Numbered from the stretch's first letter, positions 1 through 9,577 are shown. The stretch is DNA of 64,000 bases from Deltaproteobacteria bacterium (GCA_021824175.1 JAKALP010000001.1:248001-312000), one strand, 5' to 3'. The notes: generated from the letters alone by a model not told the origin. A program made the numbers and translations.

Positions 1-201
1 AGCAAACTGGCCGGCATTGTAAGCAAATTTGCGTTCATCATCCGGGTTTAGGAAGACGAACTTGAAGGTCTTAAGATTGCGGTCTTCGCTCTCCACGGTA
101 ATGTCGTCGATGCGGACCGGATATGGCAGATATGGATTTTCCACGGGTTCCTCCCTTAATGGGGTCTTCACAACACTGCTGGCGGCTTGGGCGGCGGACA
201 T
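1..201 (-). CDS. FAD/NAD(P)-binding oxidoreductase subunit, N-terminal part (FlxA / hydrogenase gamma-like), runs off the window
   Basis: Only the first 67 codons are present; the gene continues past base 1. The start at 201 lies 3 bases after the stop of the upstream iron-sulfur gene and has GGGGAG in front of it. After a short leader, the residues VRIDDIT, KTFKFVF and NAGQFA match the opening beta-barrel of ferredoxin-reductase-type flavoproteins (the PGQF region). In Desulfobacterota, operons of HdrA, MvhD and two iron-sulfur proteins often end with such a subunit, which brings electrons from NAD(P)H (FlxA, or sulfhydrogenase gamma). The family call is inference from a short fragment plus context. 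Confidence 0.7.
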   Translation of the reverse strand, partial: MSAAQAASSVVKTPLREEPVENPYLPYPVRIDDITVESEDRNLKTFKFVFLNPDDERKFAYNAGQFA

Positions 202-204
202 GAA

Positions 205-1263
205 TCAGCTCCCCTTTACAGCGCATCGGGCTTCAGATCCCAGTTGGTTCATCAATGCGCTCACCTTGCGGATGTCAATATTGACCGGGCATTGACGCAC
301 GCAGCGACCACAACCCACACACATGATTCCCTTATCGTATTTGTCGACGAAGTATTTTAGCTTGTGCATGAAGCGCTGACGCACCCGGGATAATTTGGAG
401 TCCCTGGGATTGTGGCCGGTGGTGTGCACGGAAAAGATCGGGAACATGCAGCTGTCCCAGTTGCGCATGCGCACACCTTTTTTGCGGTACACTTCGTCCT
501 GGATATCAAAACACCAACAGGTTGGGCAGGAAAAGGTGCAGGTGCCGCAGTTGAGGCAGGCAAAGGAGATATCCTCCCAGAGGCCGGCTTTATACAACGC
601 CATCATATCTGCGCCGCGCAGATTGTCGGTCTCGATTTTGGCGGTGATTTTGGCTTCGGCCGCTATCTTAGCCGTTTCAATGGCAGCTGCGGTTGTCTCT
701 TTGCTGCCCGTTTTTTGAAGCAATTGGGTGCCTTTATCGGTCAGGGCTTTGGCCACGTAGTGATCATTTTGGTCGACCAGCAGGACATCCAATCCCTCTT
801 CGCTGAACGGGCCACATCCAGCGGTGGTGCAAAAGCAGGTGCCGCAGGGCGCATCACAGGCCAGACCGACAAAGGTGGTGGCATTGTATAGATTGAGCCA
901 ATACGGGTCTTTGTATTGGTCGGTGTCGAAGTTCATCTTCACCAGCGCCAGGGCTTTGGCGTCACAAGGACGAATACCGATGACCGCGCGCGGCGAATAA
1001 TCCTTGGGCGCTTCCTTGGGAACGTGGTGATCCGCGTCGGCCTCATCCAGGGAGTAGTTGAGCATCACTTCAGATTGTGGGAAGACAAGACTTTTAGGGG
1101 ACAATCGCGTATTTTGAAAGGCCAAGTCAGGCGATTGCCCATCAGACAATTCCGTAAAATTGTGGAATGTCTTTTCCTTTACGGGTCCAAAGAGCCGATA
1201 TGCGCCCCGAATTTTTTCAAGGGTTTGGGACCATTGGCTTTTATCAATTTTGATGACCTTCAT
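205..1263 (-). CDS. 4Fe-4S dicluster protein, FlxB / anaerobic sulfite reductase subunit A-like
   Basis: A 352-residue soluble protein with two four-cysteine ferredoxin motifs, CLNCGTCTFSCP at about residues 236-247 and CVGCGRCVRQCP at about 315-326. A further cysteine-rich stretch, CGTCFCTTAGC, lies near residue 140. The N-terminal half, with IGIRPCDAKAL, matches the AsrA/hydrogenase beta family that passes electrons between a flavin subunit and iron-sulfur partners. It sits 16 bases downstream of the next iron-sulfur gene and 3 bases upstream of the flavoprotein, so it is probably co-transcribed and one subunit of the HdrA-linked complex. No signal peptide or membrane segment is seen. Its exact electron path is inferred. 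Confidence 0.8.
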   Translation of the reverse strand: MKVIKIDKSQWSQTLEKIRGAYRLFGPVKEKTFHNFTELSDGQSPDLAFQNTRLSPKSLVFPQSEVMLNYSLDEADADHHVPKEAPKDYSPRAVIGIRPCDAKALALVKMNFDTDQYKDPYWLNLYNATTFVGLACDAPCGTCFCTTAGCGPFSEEGLDVLLVDQNDHYVAKALTDKGTQLLQKTGSKETTAAAIETAKIAAEAKITAKIETDNLRGADMMALYKAGLWEDISFACLNCGTCTFSCPTCWCFDIQDEVYRKKGVRMRNWDSCMFPIFSVHTTGHNPRDSKLSRVRQRFMHKLKYFVDKYDKGIMCVGCGRCVRQCPVNIDIRKVSALMNQLGSEARCAVKGS

Positions 1264-1279
1264 AGCATGCCTTTTTTAT

Positions 1280-2227
1280 TTAATGAATGAAGTCTTCAGG
1301 ATCATTGGCTTTATACACGTCCAGGGCAGGCCTTGAGTCCAGGTTGAGTCCGGCTTGCCAACCATAAAGTTCCAAACAATCTTTGTTCAGTTTTTTGGTT
1401 AGCAGACGCATGTTGATTCCCACGGGGCAGGCCCGTTCACACGCGCCGCAATCGGTGCAGCGGCCCGCGCAATGGAAAGCCCGCAGGAAGTGGAAGGTGC
1501 GCACATCCATGGGGTCCTGGCTTTTGCCCACCCATTGGGGTTTGGATTCATCCACAAAACAGGTGGGGCAGTAGCACAGCGGGCAGGCATTGCGACAGGC
1601 ATAGCAGCGGATGCAAGGCGCCAGCAGTTTTTCGAAGAATTCCCAACGTTCCTCGGTGGACATGGCCTCAATGGCGTTCACATCGGCGTATTGATCCACA
1701 TCGGTCTGCTCAGCCACTGGGGCAGCGACCATCTCATCGTGGATCACGGGATTGCGATGGACACAAACCGAGCAATTCTGCTGGAGAACTTCATTTTTAT
1801 TAAAACTCTTCTCCCCACCGGCGCTCTTGACTTTAATCTGTCCACCGGTCTCGCTGACCGCTAGAATTTCGCCTTGAATTGAGGCGGCGATTTTACGTTT
1901 GTCGATCATGCCTTGGCAGGGGACGCCGATAATGACGAGCTGCTCGCGTTTGACCTTGTTTTCCAGGATGTGGGTCACTATGTTGCGTGAGTCGCATCCT
2001 TTGGCCACGATACCGATTTTTTCCTTGCGATTGGTCAGGTAGTTGGCCAGGTTGATGCCGCAATTGCTGTCCCACACCAGGCGGTCCACCTCTTCAGGCT
2101 TGCGCACAAAGCAGGGTTCATTCATCATGGGCATGGAGCCTTGCCGAAAGCCGATGACCATCTCCACCCGGCACTCTTTGAGCAGCCGCTGGGCGATTTC
2201 TCTGATCTTGTCGGTGTATGTTGACAT
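1280..2227 (-). CDS. 4Fe-4S protein with FrhB-like N-terminal domain (FlxC-like)
   Basis: A 315-residue soluble protein. The N-terminal half carries GIVAKGCDSRNI and IGVPCQGM, typical of the coenzyme F420 hydrogenase / formate dehydrogenase beta (FrhB) domain. The C-terminal half has two ferredoxin motifs, CIRCYACRNACP and CTDCGACERACP, plus extra cysteines (CYCPTC). The start codon follows the mvhD stop by one base, which points to tight co-expression. By context it is an electron-transfer subunit between MvhD/HdrA and the flavoprotein. Whether it binds its own flavin cannot be judged from sequence alone. Confidence 0.8.
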   Translation of the reverse strand: MSTYTDKIREIAQRLLKECRVEMVIGFRQGSMPMMNEPCFVRKPEEVDRLVWDSNCGINLANYLTNRKEKIGIVAKGCDSRNIVTHILENKVKREQLVIIGVPCQGMIDKRKIAASIQGEILAVSETGGQIKVKSAGGEKSFNKNEVLQQNCSVCVHRNPVIHDEMVAAPVAEQTDVDQYADVNAIEAMSTEERWEFFEKLLAPCIRCYACRNACPLCYCPTCFVDESKPQWVGKSQDPMDVRTFHFLRAFHCAGRCTDCGACERACPVGINMRLLTKKLNKDCLELYGWQAGLNLDSRPALDVYKANDPEDFIH

Positions 2228-2228
2228 C

Positions 2229-2660
2229 TTAGGCTACCTTGGCTTCTTTTTTCACAAAACGTTGATTGGGGCCGATGGCTTTGACCTTGGCCGTAATTTC
2301 ATTGACAACCTTAACGAATTTGGTGGATTCGGCCGAAGAGATCCACGAGAAGTGGAGGCGGTCCGGATCGATCCCCATGGTAACAAGCAGATTTTTCATC
2401 AAGGTGAATTTCCGACGGGCGTAGTAATTACCTTCCAGGTAATGGCATTCGCCCGGATGTCACCCAGATACCCAGACCGCATCGGCGCCTTCGCGCAACG
2501 CGGCCAGGGCGAACTTCGGACTCATGCGACCCGTGCAAGGAATGCGCACCACTCGAACGTTAGGCGGATACTCCATGCGGCTGACGCCGGCCAGGTCCGC
2601 TGCGCCGTAACTACACCAATTGCACAGGAAGCTTACGATTTTGGGTTCCCAATCACTCAT
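2229..2660 (-). CDS. mvhD: MvhD-type hydrogenase iron-sulfur/electron-transfer subunit, selenoprotein (Sec67)
   Basis: A 143-residue MvhD/FlxD protein that needs the TGA at 2462-2460 read as selenocysteine. The frame before it (SFLCNWCSYGAADLAG, RIPCTGRMSP) and after it (HPGECHYLEGNYYARR) is continuous, giving VSG-U-HPGECHY. This is the site where the family has cysteine and where selenocysteine is known in methanogen homologues (VhuD). A perfect 7-bp hairpin with a GGA loop lies 16 nt after the codon. The start MSDWEPK was chosen over upstream ATGs because it opens the conserved domain. MvhD carries a 2Fe-2S cluster and hands electrons to HdrA, the gene just upstream. Confidence 0.9.
2427..2443 (-). 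promoter_or_regulatory. bSECIS-like hairpin for mvhD Sec67
   Basis: On the coding strand a 7-bp perfect stem, ATTACCT pairing with AGGTAAT, closes a GGA loop. The loop begins 23 nt after the TGA, inside the 16-37 nt window described for bacterial SECIS elements, and opens with G as SelB-binding loops usually do. Function is inferred from geometry. Confidence 0.65.
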
Positions 2661-2709
2661 ATTCTTGACTCCATGACAGGTTGAAGTTTTTAAACGATTC
2701 CTCCGGGGC

Positions 2710-5700
2710 TTAATCCCAGTTGATGGCCGCAATTTGGGCAAATATCTGGTCGTTGTCGAACCCTTTAAGATGAATGGCGCCTGAACGACATGATGCTACG
2801 CACAGGCCGCAGCCTTTGCACAGGACAGCATTGATCTGGGCCTTGCCGGCATGCATGCGCGCGCTGGCGTCGATAAACGAAGGCGCCGAATAGGGACAAA
2901 CGGATACGCACACGCCACAACTGCTGCAGACCATGGGGTCCACCGATGCCACCTGGCCGCTGGTGAAGATTTTCTTGCGGGCCAGAAGAGTGATCGCTCG
3001 AGATGCGGCTGCCTTGCCTTGGGCAATGGATTCATCGATAGGTTTGGGATAATGGGCTAAGCCGCAGAGGAATACACCATCCGTGGCAAACTCCGACGGT
3101 CCTAGCTTGGCGTGTCGTTCCACGAAAAAACCATCTTCATTAAGCGGCACCTTGAAGAAGGTGGCCAGCTGCTCATCGCGGTTGGGCAGTACAGCCGTGG
3201 CCAGGGTCAGAAGATCAGCTTCGATGGTCACCGGCCATCCCAACACATGATCCGTGGCTTGGACATTGATTTTTCCGCCGTTTACACTCACCTTGGGCTT
3301 ATCTTCCGAGGAGTAGCGGATGAATATCACACCAGCTTCACGCGCCTTTTTATAGAGCAGTTCTTTTTCGCCGTAGGTCCGGATATCGCGATAGAGGATA
3401 TAAACGTTCATATCCGGCTGGCGCTCTTTCAACTGCAAAGCGGAATCCACTGAATGAGTGCAGCAAACCCGTGAACAGTAAGGACGGTCGGGTTGGCGCG
3501 AGCCGACGCACTGAATGAATACGGCGCTTTCGGCCTTGGCGATCATGGGATCATTGGCCATGAATTTGCGATCCAATTCCAGGCTGGTCATGATGCGCGG
3601 ATCTTTGCCGTAGAAGTACTCTTCGGGAGTGTAGGGCTTGCCACCGGTGGCGATCACGGTTACGCCGTGCTCGATGGTGGTTTGGCTCCCGCCGCTGGCC
3701 AGGGTGGTCTTGAAATTACCCACAAAGCCATCAACCTGGGTCAGGGTGGTATTCAGGTGGACCGAGATATTCTTCTCATTCCCCACCGCCTGGATCATCT
3801 CCTGGAGCTTCTCGGCGATGCGTTCACCTTTGGCGGTTTGGAAAATATTGCGGGCCTGGCCGCCCAATTGGGCCTCGCGTTCGACAATGTGGGTAGCATA
3901 GCCCTGCCGCGCCAGACTCAGAGCCGCGGCCATACCGCTGATGCCGCCGCCCACCACCATGGCGCTTTGGTTGACGTTGAGTTCGGCTTCGGTCAACGGA
4001 TTAGCCAAAGTGACTTTACGAACAGCCGAATGCACCAGATCTTTAGCTTTTTTAGTGGCCAGATCGGGATTGTTTTTATGCACCCAGGAGTTGTGGTTAC
4101 GGATGTTGGCCATCTCAAAAAGATATTTGTTGAGACCGGCCGCAATCAGCGTCTCCTGGAAAAGCGGTTCATGGGTCTTGGGAGTACAGGCCGCAACTAC
4201 CACGCGGTTGAGATTCTTTTCCTTGATAATTTGGGCCATGGCATCCTGGGTATCTTGGGAACACGCATAGAGATTGTCGGTGGCGTACTCCACATATGGC
4301 AGGGTAGCCGCATATTGGGCCACGGACGGTACATCCACCACTCCAGCGATATTGATACCGCAGCGGCATACAAATACGCCGATACGGGGCCGCTGGCCAT
4401 TAACGTTGGTTTCGGCATGTTTTTCGGGCACTTTGGCCAGGGTGCCACGGGCCGGGGCTAAAATTTCACCAGCAGCCTCAGCCGCCGCGCTGGCATCCAC
4501 CACCGACTGAGGGATGTCTTTGGGTCCCTGGAAAGCCCCGCATACAAATACACCGGGACGCGAAGTCGCCACCGGGGCAAAGGTTTCTGTGGCGCAGAAG
4601 CGTCCAGCGGTCAGATCGACATTCAGCTTTTTGGCCAGTTCGACCACGGCCGGGTTTGTCTGCAAGCCCACCGATAGAACCACCAGGTCAAATGTTTCGG
4701 TCACGGCCTTACCGTCATCGCCCACATAGCGCACATTCAGGCTCTCGTCGGGAGTGGGGTCGATGGTGTGCACGCGGCTGCGAATGAATCGCACCCCTTT
4801 ATCCTTGGCACTGTTGTAAAAACGCTCGAACTCTTTGCCATGTGTGCGCATGTCCATGTAAAAGATAGAGCACTCCAGACCATCACCCGCATGCTCCTTG
4901 GCAATGACCGCTTCTTTAATGGCATACATACAACAGACTGAGGAGCAATAGGAATTATCACATTTGTTCTGATCGCGTGAGCCGACGCATTGGAACCAGG
5001 CGATTTTCTTGGGCTCACCATGGTCTTTGGACTGGCGCGTCACATGACCGGCCGTGGGGCCCGAGGCCGATAGCAGCCGCTCGAACTCCATAGAGGTCAC
5101 GACATTGGGCAGGTTTAAATACTGGTAGTTGTCAAAACGGCCGGGATCAAACGGTGTGAAGCCCGGAGCTAAGACCACGGCGCCTACGTTAATGGTTTCG
5201 GTGGTGGGTTTCATAGTAAAATCCACCGCGTTGGTCGGGCAGATTTTTTGGCAGGCACCACATTTGCCTTTTTGCAAAAAGATGCAGCTTTGCGAATCGA
5301 TGGCGTATTTCAATGGCACTGCCTGGGCGTACTCCACGTAGACCGATTTGCGCTTGGCCAAACCCATATTATAGCGGTCATCCACTTTCTTCGGGCACTT
5401 TTCCGCGCAGGCCCCACAGGCAATGCACTTGGATTCGTCAACGTAGCGCGGGTGCTTGAGCAACTCCACTTGGAAGTTTCCCGCCTCTCCCTTGATATCT
5501 TTAATTTCGCTAAGCGTTCTCAGCTCGATGTTCAGATGCCGGCCGACCTCGACCAGTTTGGGGGAGATAATTCACATCGCGCAGTCATTGGTGGGGAAGG
5601 TCTTGTCCAACTGGGACATCACCCCGCCAATGGAGGACGATTTCTCAACGAGATACACATAATAACCGGCATCGGCCATATCGATTGCCGCTTGCATTCC

Positions 5701-5751
5701 GGCGATGCCACCTCCGACCACCATGGCTGAACCGATGATCTTATTGGCCAT
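2710..5751 (-). CDS. hdrA: HdrA-like electron-bifurcating flavoprotein, selenoprotein (Sec60), duplicated architecture
   Basis: A 1013-residue protein if the TGA at 5574-5572 is read as selenocysteine (residue 60, in [18 protein letters not shown]). The start at 5751 has AGGAG in front; the next ATG (5469) would remove the first FAD fold. Order: FAD motif GGGIAG (13-18); Sec60; ferredoxin motifs near 109 and 156; CVGSR...YCSSVCC (255-274); classical HdrA N-terminus CRCG (462-465); second FAD motif GGGISG (601-606); a second CVGSR...YCSRVCC; two C-terminal ferredoxin motifs. It therefore looks like a partial HdrA fused to a complete one. HdrA is the flavin-bifurcating core of Hdr complexes. 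The first gene of the operon, followed by mvhD; no hdrB or hdrC is visible. Confidence 0.9.
5539..5556 (-). promoter_or_regulatory. bSECIS-like hairpin for hdrA Sec60
   Basis: On the coding strand CTGGTC pairs with GGCCGG (six pairs, two of them G-U) around a six-base GAGGTC loop. The loop starts 22 nt after the TGA and opens with G. This is the weakest stem of the four proposed here, but its position fits. Confidence 0.45.
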
Positions 5752-6268
5752 AATATTTTTCTCCTTATTATGATTGGGATTTTAACGGCGTATGGGCCCG
5801 GCGGGACAATCCATTCACCGCTCCCGCTGCCGCCTTTCGGATCTGAATGGCGTATCCAATAGGCGGCTGAAAAACCTTAAGCGGTTTCTCCTATCTACAG
5901 AAATATTTCTTGTCAACACAATTCAACCCGATGAGCTTGCGCAAAGCAGTTTCTCATACCAAGTTAATATGAAATTATAACAGATATATATGTATGGTAG
6001 GGGTTCCTTACCATCGCCTTTCAGGGCCTTTAGCACCAGTGTTAATTTATTAGGCGCCCATCAAGTGATGGGGGAGGGCGGCGTTCTGATAAAGGTGCTG
6101 ATAGCACTGGAATTAGGACTTGAATTAAGTTGACTTCGTCACCATTGACGTTATTATGTGGGCACTTTTTTTTGACCTTTCATGGGACTTTCAGCGCAGT
6201 AACATAAGGCCGATTCGGCCGAACAGAGCCGGCATAGATTACCCGCGGGCATGGAGGAAGAAAAGATT
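5752..6268. other. Intergenic region between divergent hdrA and the rubrerythrin-like gene
   Basis: 517 bases without a supported gene. They must hold the promoter of the hdrA operon on the minus strand, and they hold a plausible sigma-70 promoter for the rubrerythrin-like gene. A short inverted repeat, ATGGTA and TACCAT separated by nine bases, lies near 6002-6022 and could be an operator. Small open frames here have no recognisable content. Confidence 0.5.
6130..6157 (+). promoter_or_regulatory. Putative sigma-70-type promoter of the rubrerythrin-like gene
   Basis: TTGACT (6130-6135) and TATTAT (6152-6157) are separated by 16 bases, close to the housekeeping consensus. Transcription would begin about 100 bases upstream of the start codon at 6269. 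Sequence match only. Confidence 0.45.
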
Positions 6269-6736
6269 ATGGAGTTCAAGAACCTTGCTGAAATTATTGA
6301 TTTTGCTATCGAGAAAGAAAAAGAGGCAGCTGAATTCTATACCTCTATAAGCAAGAAGGAGCACTTCTCCGGCAAAATCGAAATGCTCAAGGAGTTCGCC
6401 GCCCAGGAGCGCAAGCACCAGAAGCTATTGGAGGATCTCAAGGCAGGAAAAGCGGGCAGTCAGCTCAAGGATTATAAATTTAAATGGATCACCGATATCA
6501 AACGCAGTAATTTCGCCGATGAGGTCGCTTTTCATCCAGGCATGAGCTACACCGAGCTGTTGATGTTGGCCATGAAACGCGAGGAAAAAGCCCTTAAGCT
6601 CTACAATGAAATGCTGGCCAGCGCGCAAACCGACGAGCAGAAAAAGGTGTTCAAGGTTCTGTGCCAGGAGGAAGCCAAACACAAGTTGTCTTTGGAGACC
6701 CTCTACGACGATCACATGGCCGAACAAGGCGATTAA
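6269..6736 (+). CDS. Rubrerythrin-like ferritin-family diiron protein
   Basis: A 155-residue four-helix protein with the two diiron half-sites of the ferritin/rubrerythrin superfamily: a glutamate in EKEAAEFY followed by QERKHQ, and a glutamate in KREEKALKLY followed by QEEAKHK. No C-terminal rubredoxin domain is present, so it is a short rubrerythrin-like form. The start was placed at 6269 rather than 6251 because GGAGGA at 6253-6258 is a good ribosome binding site for the later ATG. Such proteins reduce peroxide or handle iron in anaerobes. This fits the nearby selenoperoxidase and cytochrome bd genes, although it is not in an operon with them. Confidence 0.85.
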   Translation: MEFKNLAEIIDFAIEKEKEAAEFYTSISKKEHFSGKIEMLKEFAAQERKHQKLLEDLKAGKAGSQLKDYKFKWITDIKRSNFADEVAFHPGMSYTELLMLAMKREEKALKLYNEMLASAQTDEQKKVFKVLCQEEAKHKLSLETLYDDHMAEQGD

Positions 6737-6788
6737 GATCATCTCATCTGAGGATATTCTTCCACCAGATTTACTATTGTGTAAGCCA

Positions 6789-6833
6789 CCTTCGTGCATG
6801 CGCTAATTGAATAAATGAGCTCATGCACGAAGG
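6789..6833. repeat. Perfect 12-bp inverted repeat downstream of the rubrerythrin-like gene
   Basis: CCTTCGTGCATG at 6789-6800 is repeated inverted at 6822-6833 with 21 bases between. No T-run follows, so it is not a textbook terminator. It could still end the upstream transcript or be an operator. Confidence 0.5.
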
Positions 6834-6955
6834 ATAAATATCGATTGATCGCGTTTTTATTGTTTGCGGACCCATTCCTTTCACAGGTGCGGGTTCGAAA
6901 TGGCGGCTCCACGAGTTACGGCTCCTAAGGGAACCGCCAAAGCAACTAATCACAA

Positions 6956-7963
6956 ATGCCTCCCATTGATAATTCTTCATCCCGCGGTAACCACCAGTTA
7001 AATAGGGACCCATTACCTAAAATAGTGATTGTCTGTGGCCCCACCGGTGTGGGTAAAACCGCATTTGCCATTGGGTTGGCCCAGCGTTTCCACGGCCAGA
7101 TCGTGGGCGCAGACTCCATGCAGATCTACCGGCAGATGAACGTGGGCACAGCCAAGCCGACGGATGCGGAACGCGCCGCTGTGACCCATCACATGGTGGA
7201 TATAATCGACCCGGATCAGCCCTTTGACGCTGCCGTATATGGCGTGCAAGCCCATCTGGTGGTGCAAGGGTTGTTGCAGCGGGGGATTGTGCCCTTTATA
7301 GTGGGTGGCACCGGCCTCTATATCAAAGCGCTGATCTTCGGGCTTTTCAAGAGCAGAGCCGTTGATGCCTCCTTGAGACAGAGGTTGAAATATGAGCTTG
7401 AGACTCAAGGTGCCGCCGCCCTTCACGCCCGCCTTGCGCGGAACGATCCCCAGGCTGCGGACCGTATTCATCCCAATGACGCCTTTCGTATCACGCGCGC
7501 CCTTGAAGTGATCGAACTCACTGGTCAGTCCATCAGCACCCACCACCGCGCCCATGGTTTTGAAACGCCGCGTTATCAAACCTTGATCATTGGACTGGCT
7601 TTGCCCAGAGAACAACTTTATGCCCGTATCGACCAACGCGTGGAAGATATGCTTAAAGCTGGATTGCCGGATGAAGTGCGTGTTTTGTTGAATCGCGGGT
7701 ATGACTCAAACCTCAAATCCATGCAGTCGCTTGGATACCGGCACATGGTCGAATTCATTCAGGGCCGACTCAGCTGGGAAGAAGCGGTCCGCACGCTTAA
7801 ACGCGATCACCGGCACTATGCCAAACGGCAACTCACTTGGTTTAAGGCTGTACCGGGGATTCACTGGCTGGCACCGGACCAGGAGTATATCGCTGCCGCG
7901 CAAATAGTAAAGTTCCTGTCAAATGGTGGCAGTGATACCGCCACGGAAGCACAAGATTCGTAG
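6956..7963 (+). CDS. miaA: tRNA dimethylallyltransferase
   Basis: A 335-residue protein with the P-loop GPTGVGKT at residues 28-35, the substrate motif ADSMQIYR, GTAKP, and GGTGLYIKAL, all diagnostic of MiaA. It transfers the dimethylallyl group from DMAPP to N6 of A37 in tRNAs that read codons starting with U. Length is normal for the family. The N-terminal 20 residues lie before the conserved core and the start could be a little later, but this ATG gives an uninterrupted frame. It stands alone between the rubrerythrin-like gene and a convergent hydrolase gene. Confidence 0.95.
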   Translation: MPPIDNSSSRGNHQLNRDPLPKIVIVCGPTGVGKTAFAIGLAQRFHGQIVGADSMQIYRQMNVGTAKPTDAERAAVTHHMVDIIDPDQPFDAAVYGVQAHLVVQGLLQRGIVPFIVGGTGLYIKALIFGLFKSRAVDASLRQRLKYELETQGAAALHARLARNDPQAADRIHPNDAFRITRALEVIELTGQSISTHHRAHGFETPRYQTLIIGLALPREQLYARIDQRVEDMLKAGLPDEVRVLLNRGYDSNLKSMQSLGYRHMVEFIQGRLSWEEAVRTLKRDHRHYAKRQLTWFKAVPGIHWLAPDQEYIAAAQIVKFLSNGGSDTATEAQDS

Positions 7964-8015
7964 GCTTAACAAAAAAGACTTCCACGCGTTAAACGACAAG
8001 CCCGCTTATTTGTGA

Positions 8016-8795
8016 TTAATCCTCGAGAATCGCCACCGGCCGCGTCCAACCGGCTGAGGCGTTTTTGATCTTAATGGGAAAGCAGGCTACTTTGAAACCA
8101 TAGGGTTTGGGAATCTGGTCCAGGTGAGCCATCTTTTCCATGTGGCAATACCCGCGTTCAATACCAGCAAAGTGGGCTTCCCAAATCACCGCAGGATCGC
8201 CTTTCTGTTGAAATTCCTGGGCCAGGAAAGGCAGGGGGCGGTCCCAGGACCAGGCGTCGATGCCCACAACTTTGATTCCACGTTCCAACAGATAGAGGGT
8301 CGATTCCCGGGTCATGCCCCCACCTTTGATCAGATATTCGGGTTTTCCCCAGGCGGCATCCGCTCCTGTGCGCACCAAAACAATATCCAACGGTTTTAGG
8401 GTGTACTGGAGGTAGGCTAATTTTTTCTCGACATCACGGGCGGTAATGCGTTCGCCATCCTTTTTGTCGCTGAAATCCAATAATACTCCGTCCTGAAAGC
8501 ACCACTCCAAAGGAATCTCGTCGATGGTCATGGCCGGTTTACCTTTGTCCATCTTGGGGTGGTAGTGAAAAGGGGCGTCCAGATGGGTGCCCGAATGGGT
8601 GGTCAGGGTAATCGATTCCACGGCCCAGCCCAAGCCTTCTGGCAGTTGTTCTTTTTTCAGGCCTGGAAAAAACTGAGTCATCTGTTCAGCTCCCTGGCTA
8701 TGGCTGGTGTATTCAATTTGAGGAATCATCATCGGGGGGTCGCTGGGCAGACCAGCTTCGATAGCTATGGATAGATCGATTATTTTTCTTCCCAT
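8016..8795 (-). CDS. Cyclase-family metal-dependent hydrolase (kynurenine formamidase-like)
   Basis: A 259-residue protein with HSGTHLDAPFHYH at residues 67-79, the metal-binding signature of the cyclase/KynB family (PF04199). The start has AGAGGAAAG in front. Members hydrolyse cyclic or linear amides such as N-formylkynurenine, isatin or barbiturates. No kynurenine pathway gene is nearby, so the substrate is unknown. The gene is monocistronic and convergent with miaA; no signal peptide is seen. Confidence 0.85.
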   Translation of the reverse strand: MGRKIIDLSIAIEAGLPSDPPMMIPQIEYTSHSQGAEQMTQFFPGLKKEQLPEGLGWAVESITLTTHSGTHLDAPFHYHPKMDKGKPAMTIDEIPLEWCFQDGVLLDFSDKKDGERITARDVEKKLAYLQYTLKPLDIVLVRTGADAAWGKPEYLIKGGGMTRESTLYLLERGIKVVGIDAWSWDRPLPFLAQEFQQKGDPAVIWEAHFAGIERGYCHMEKMAHLDQIPKPYGFKVACFPIKIKNASAGWTRPVAILED

Positions 8796-8998
8796 GGGCT
8801 TTCCTCTGATTAAGTGGTTGAACTGTTGATCGGTTGATGGGCGCAGAAGTTCGAGTGTACGGTGTCGTAGGAAACACTACCGGGGGCCATTGCGGGATGT
8901 CAAGCTCATATCCTTGCAATAAGGCCATTCAATCTTAGCTTAAAGACCTAATTGATGCGGGTAAACATAGGCAATTGGCACTAACCAGGGAGGAAAAA

Positions 8999-9463
8999 AT
9001 GACGCAATTAAAAAACAGCGACAAGGCTCCGGAATTTTCTTTGCTTGATCAAAATGGAAAGACGGTTTCGCTCAAAGACTACACCGGTCGCAGGCTTTTT
9101 ATTTACTTTTATCCCAAGGCCAACACTTCCGGGTGAACCGTACAATCTCAGGCGGTGCGGGACGCACTGCCCCAGCTCGATAAATTGAATGTCGCGGCCG
9201 TTGGTATCAGTCCGGACGATCCTGACGAACAGAAGAAATTTGACGAGAAGTATTCATTGGGGTTTCCGCTGCTAAGCGATCCGGACCACCGCGTGGCGTC
9301 CGCCTATGGTGTTTGGGGAGCCAAGGAGATGTTCGGCAAGATGATCGAAGGCGTCGTGCGTTCGGCCTTCCTCGTTGACGAATCCGGCAAGATTGCTAAT
9401 ACCTGGTATAAAATCAGCCCGAATGATACGGTGCCGGAATTAATGAAGGCATTAAAAAAGTAG
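8999..9463 (+). CDS. Peroxiredoxin (BCP/AhpC-TSA fold), selenoprotein (Sec46), cysteine-free
   Basis: A 154-residue thioredoxin-fold peroxiredoxin whose frame runs through a TGA at 9134-9136. The residues around it, PKANTSG-U-TVQSQ, align with the catalytic PxxxTxxC of BCP-type peroxiredoxins, so the peroxidatic cysteine is replaced by selenocysteine. The start at 8999 has GGGAGGA in front and gives MTQLKNSDKAPEF. The rest of the protein contains no cysteine, so it must be a 1-Sec enzyme that needs an external reductant. A strong SECIS-like hairpin follows the codon. It is the first gene of a probable three-gene unit with a 65-residue protein and a two-Sec glutaredoxin-like protein. Confidence 0.93.
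9151..9171 (+). promoter_or_regulatory. bSECIS-like hairpin for peroxiredoxin Sec46
   Basis: GGCGGTGC (9151-9158) pairs with GCACTGCC (9164-9171), eight pairs including one G-U, around the loop GGGAC. The loop begins 22 bases after the TGA and opens with G, as expected for SelB recognition. It is the best SECIS candidate in the window. Confidence 0.75.
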
Positions 9464-9577
9464 ACGAGCTTCTTGCACCGGAAAGTCAGATCAAAAACAA
9501 GGTGAATGCATATCGGACTTGAGGCAAGAAAGTATGGCTTGCATCACATGAACCGGGTGTTCTTAAGGGAGAAGAAT

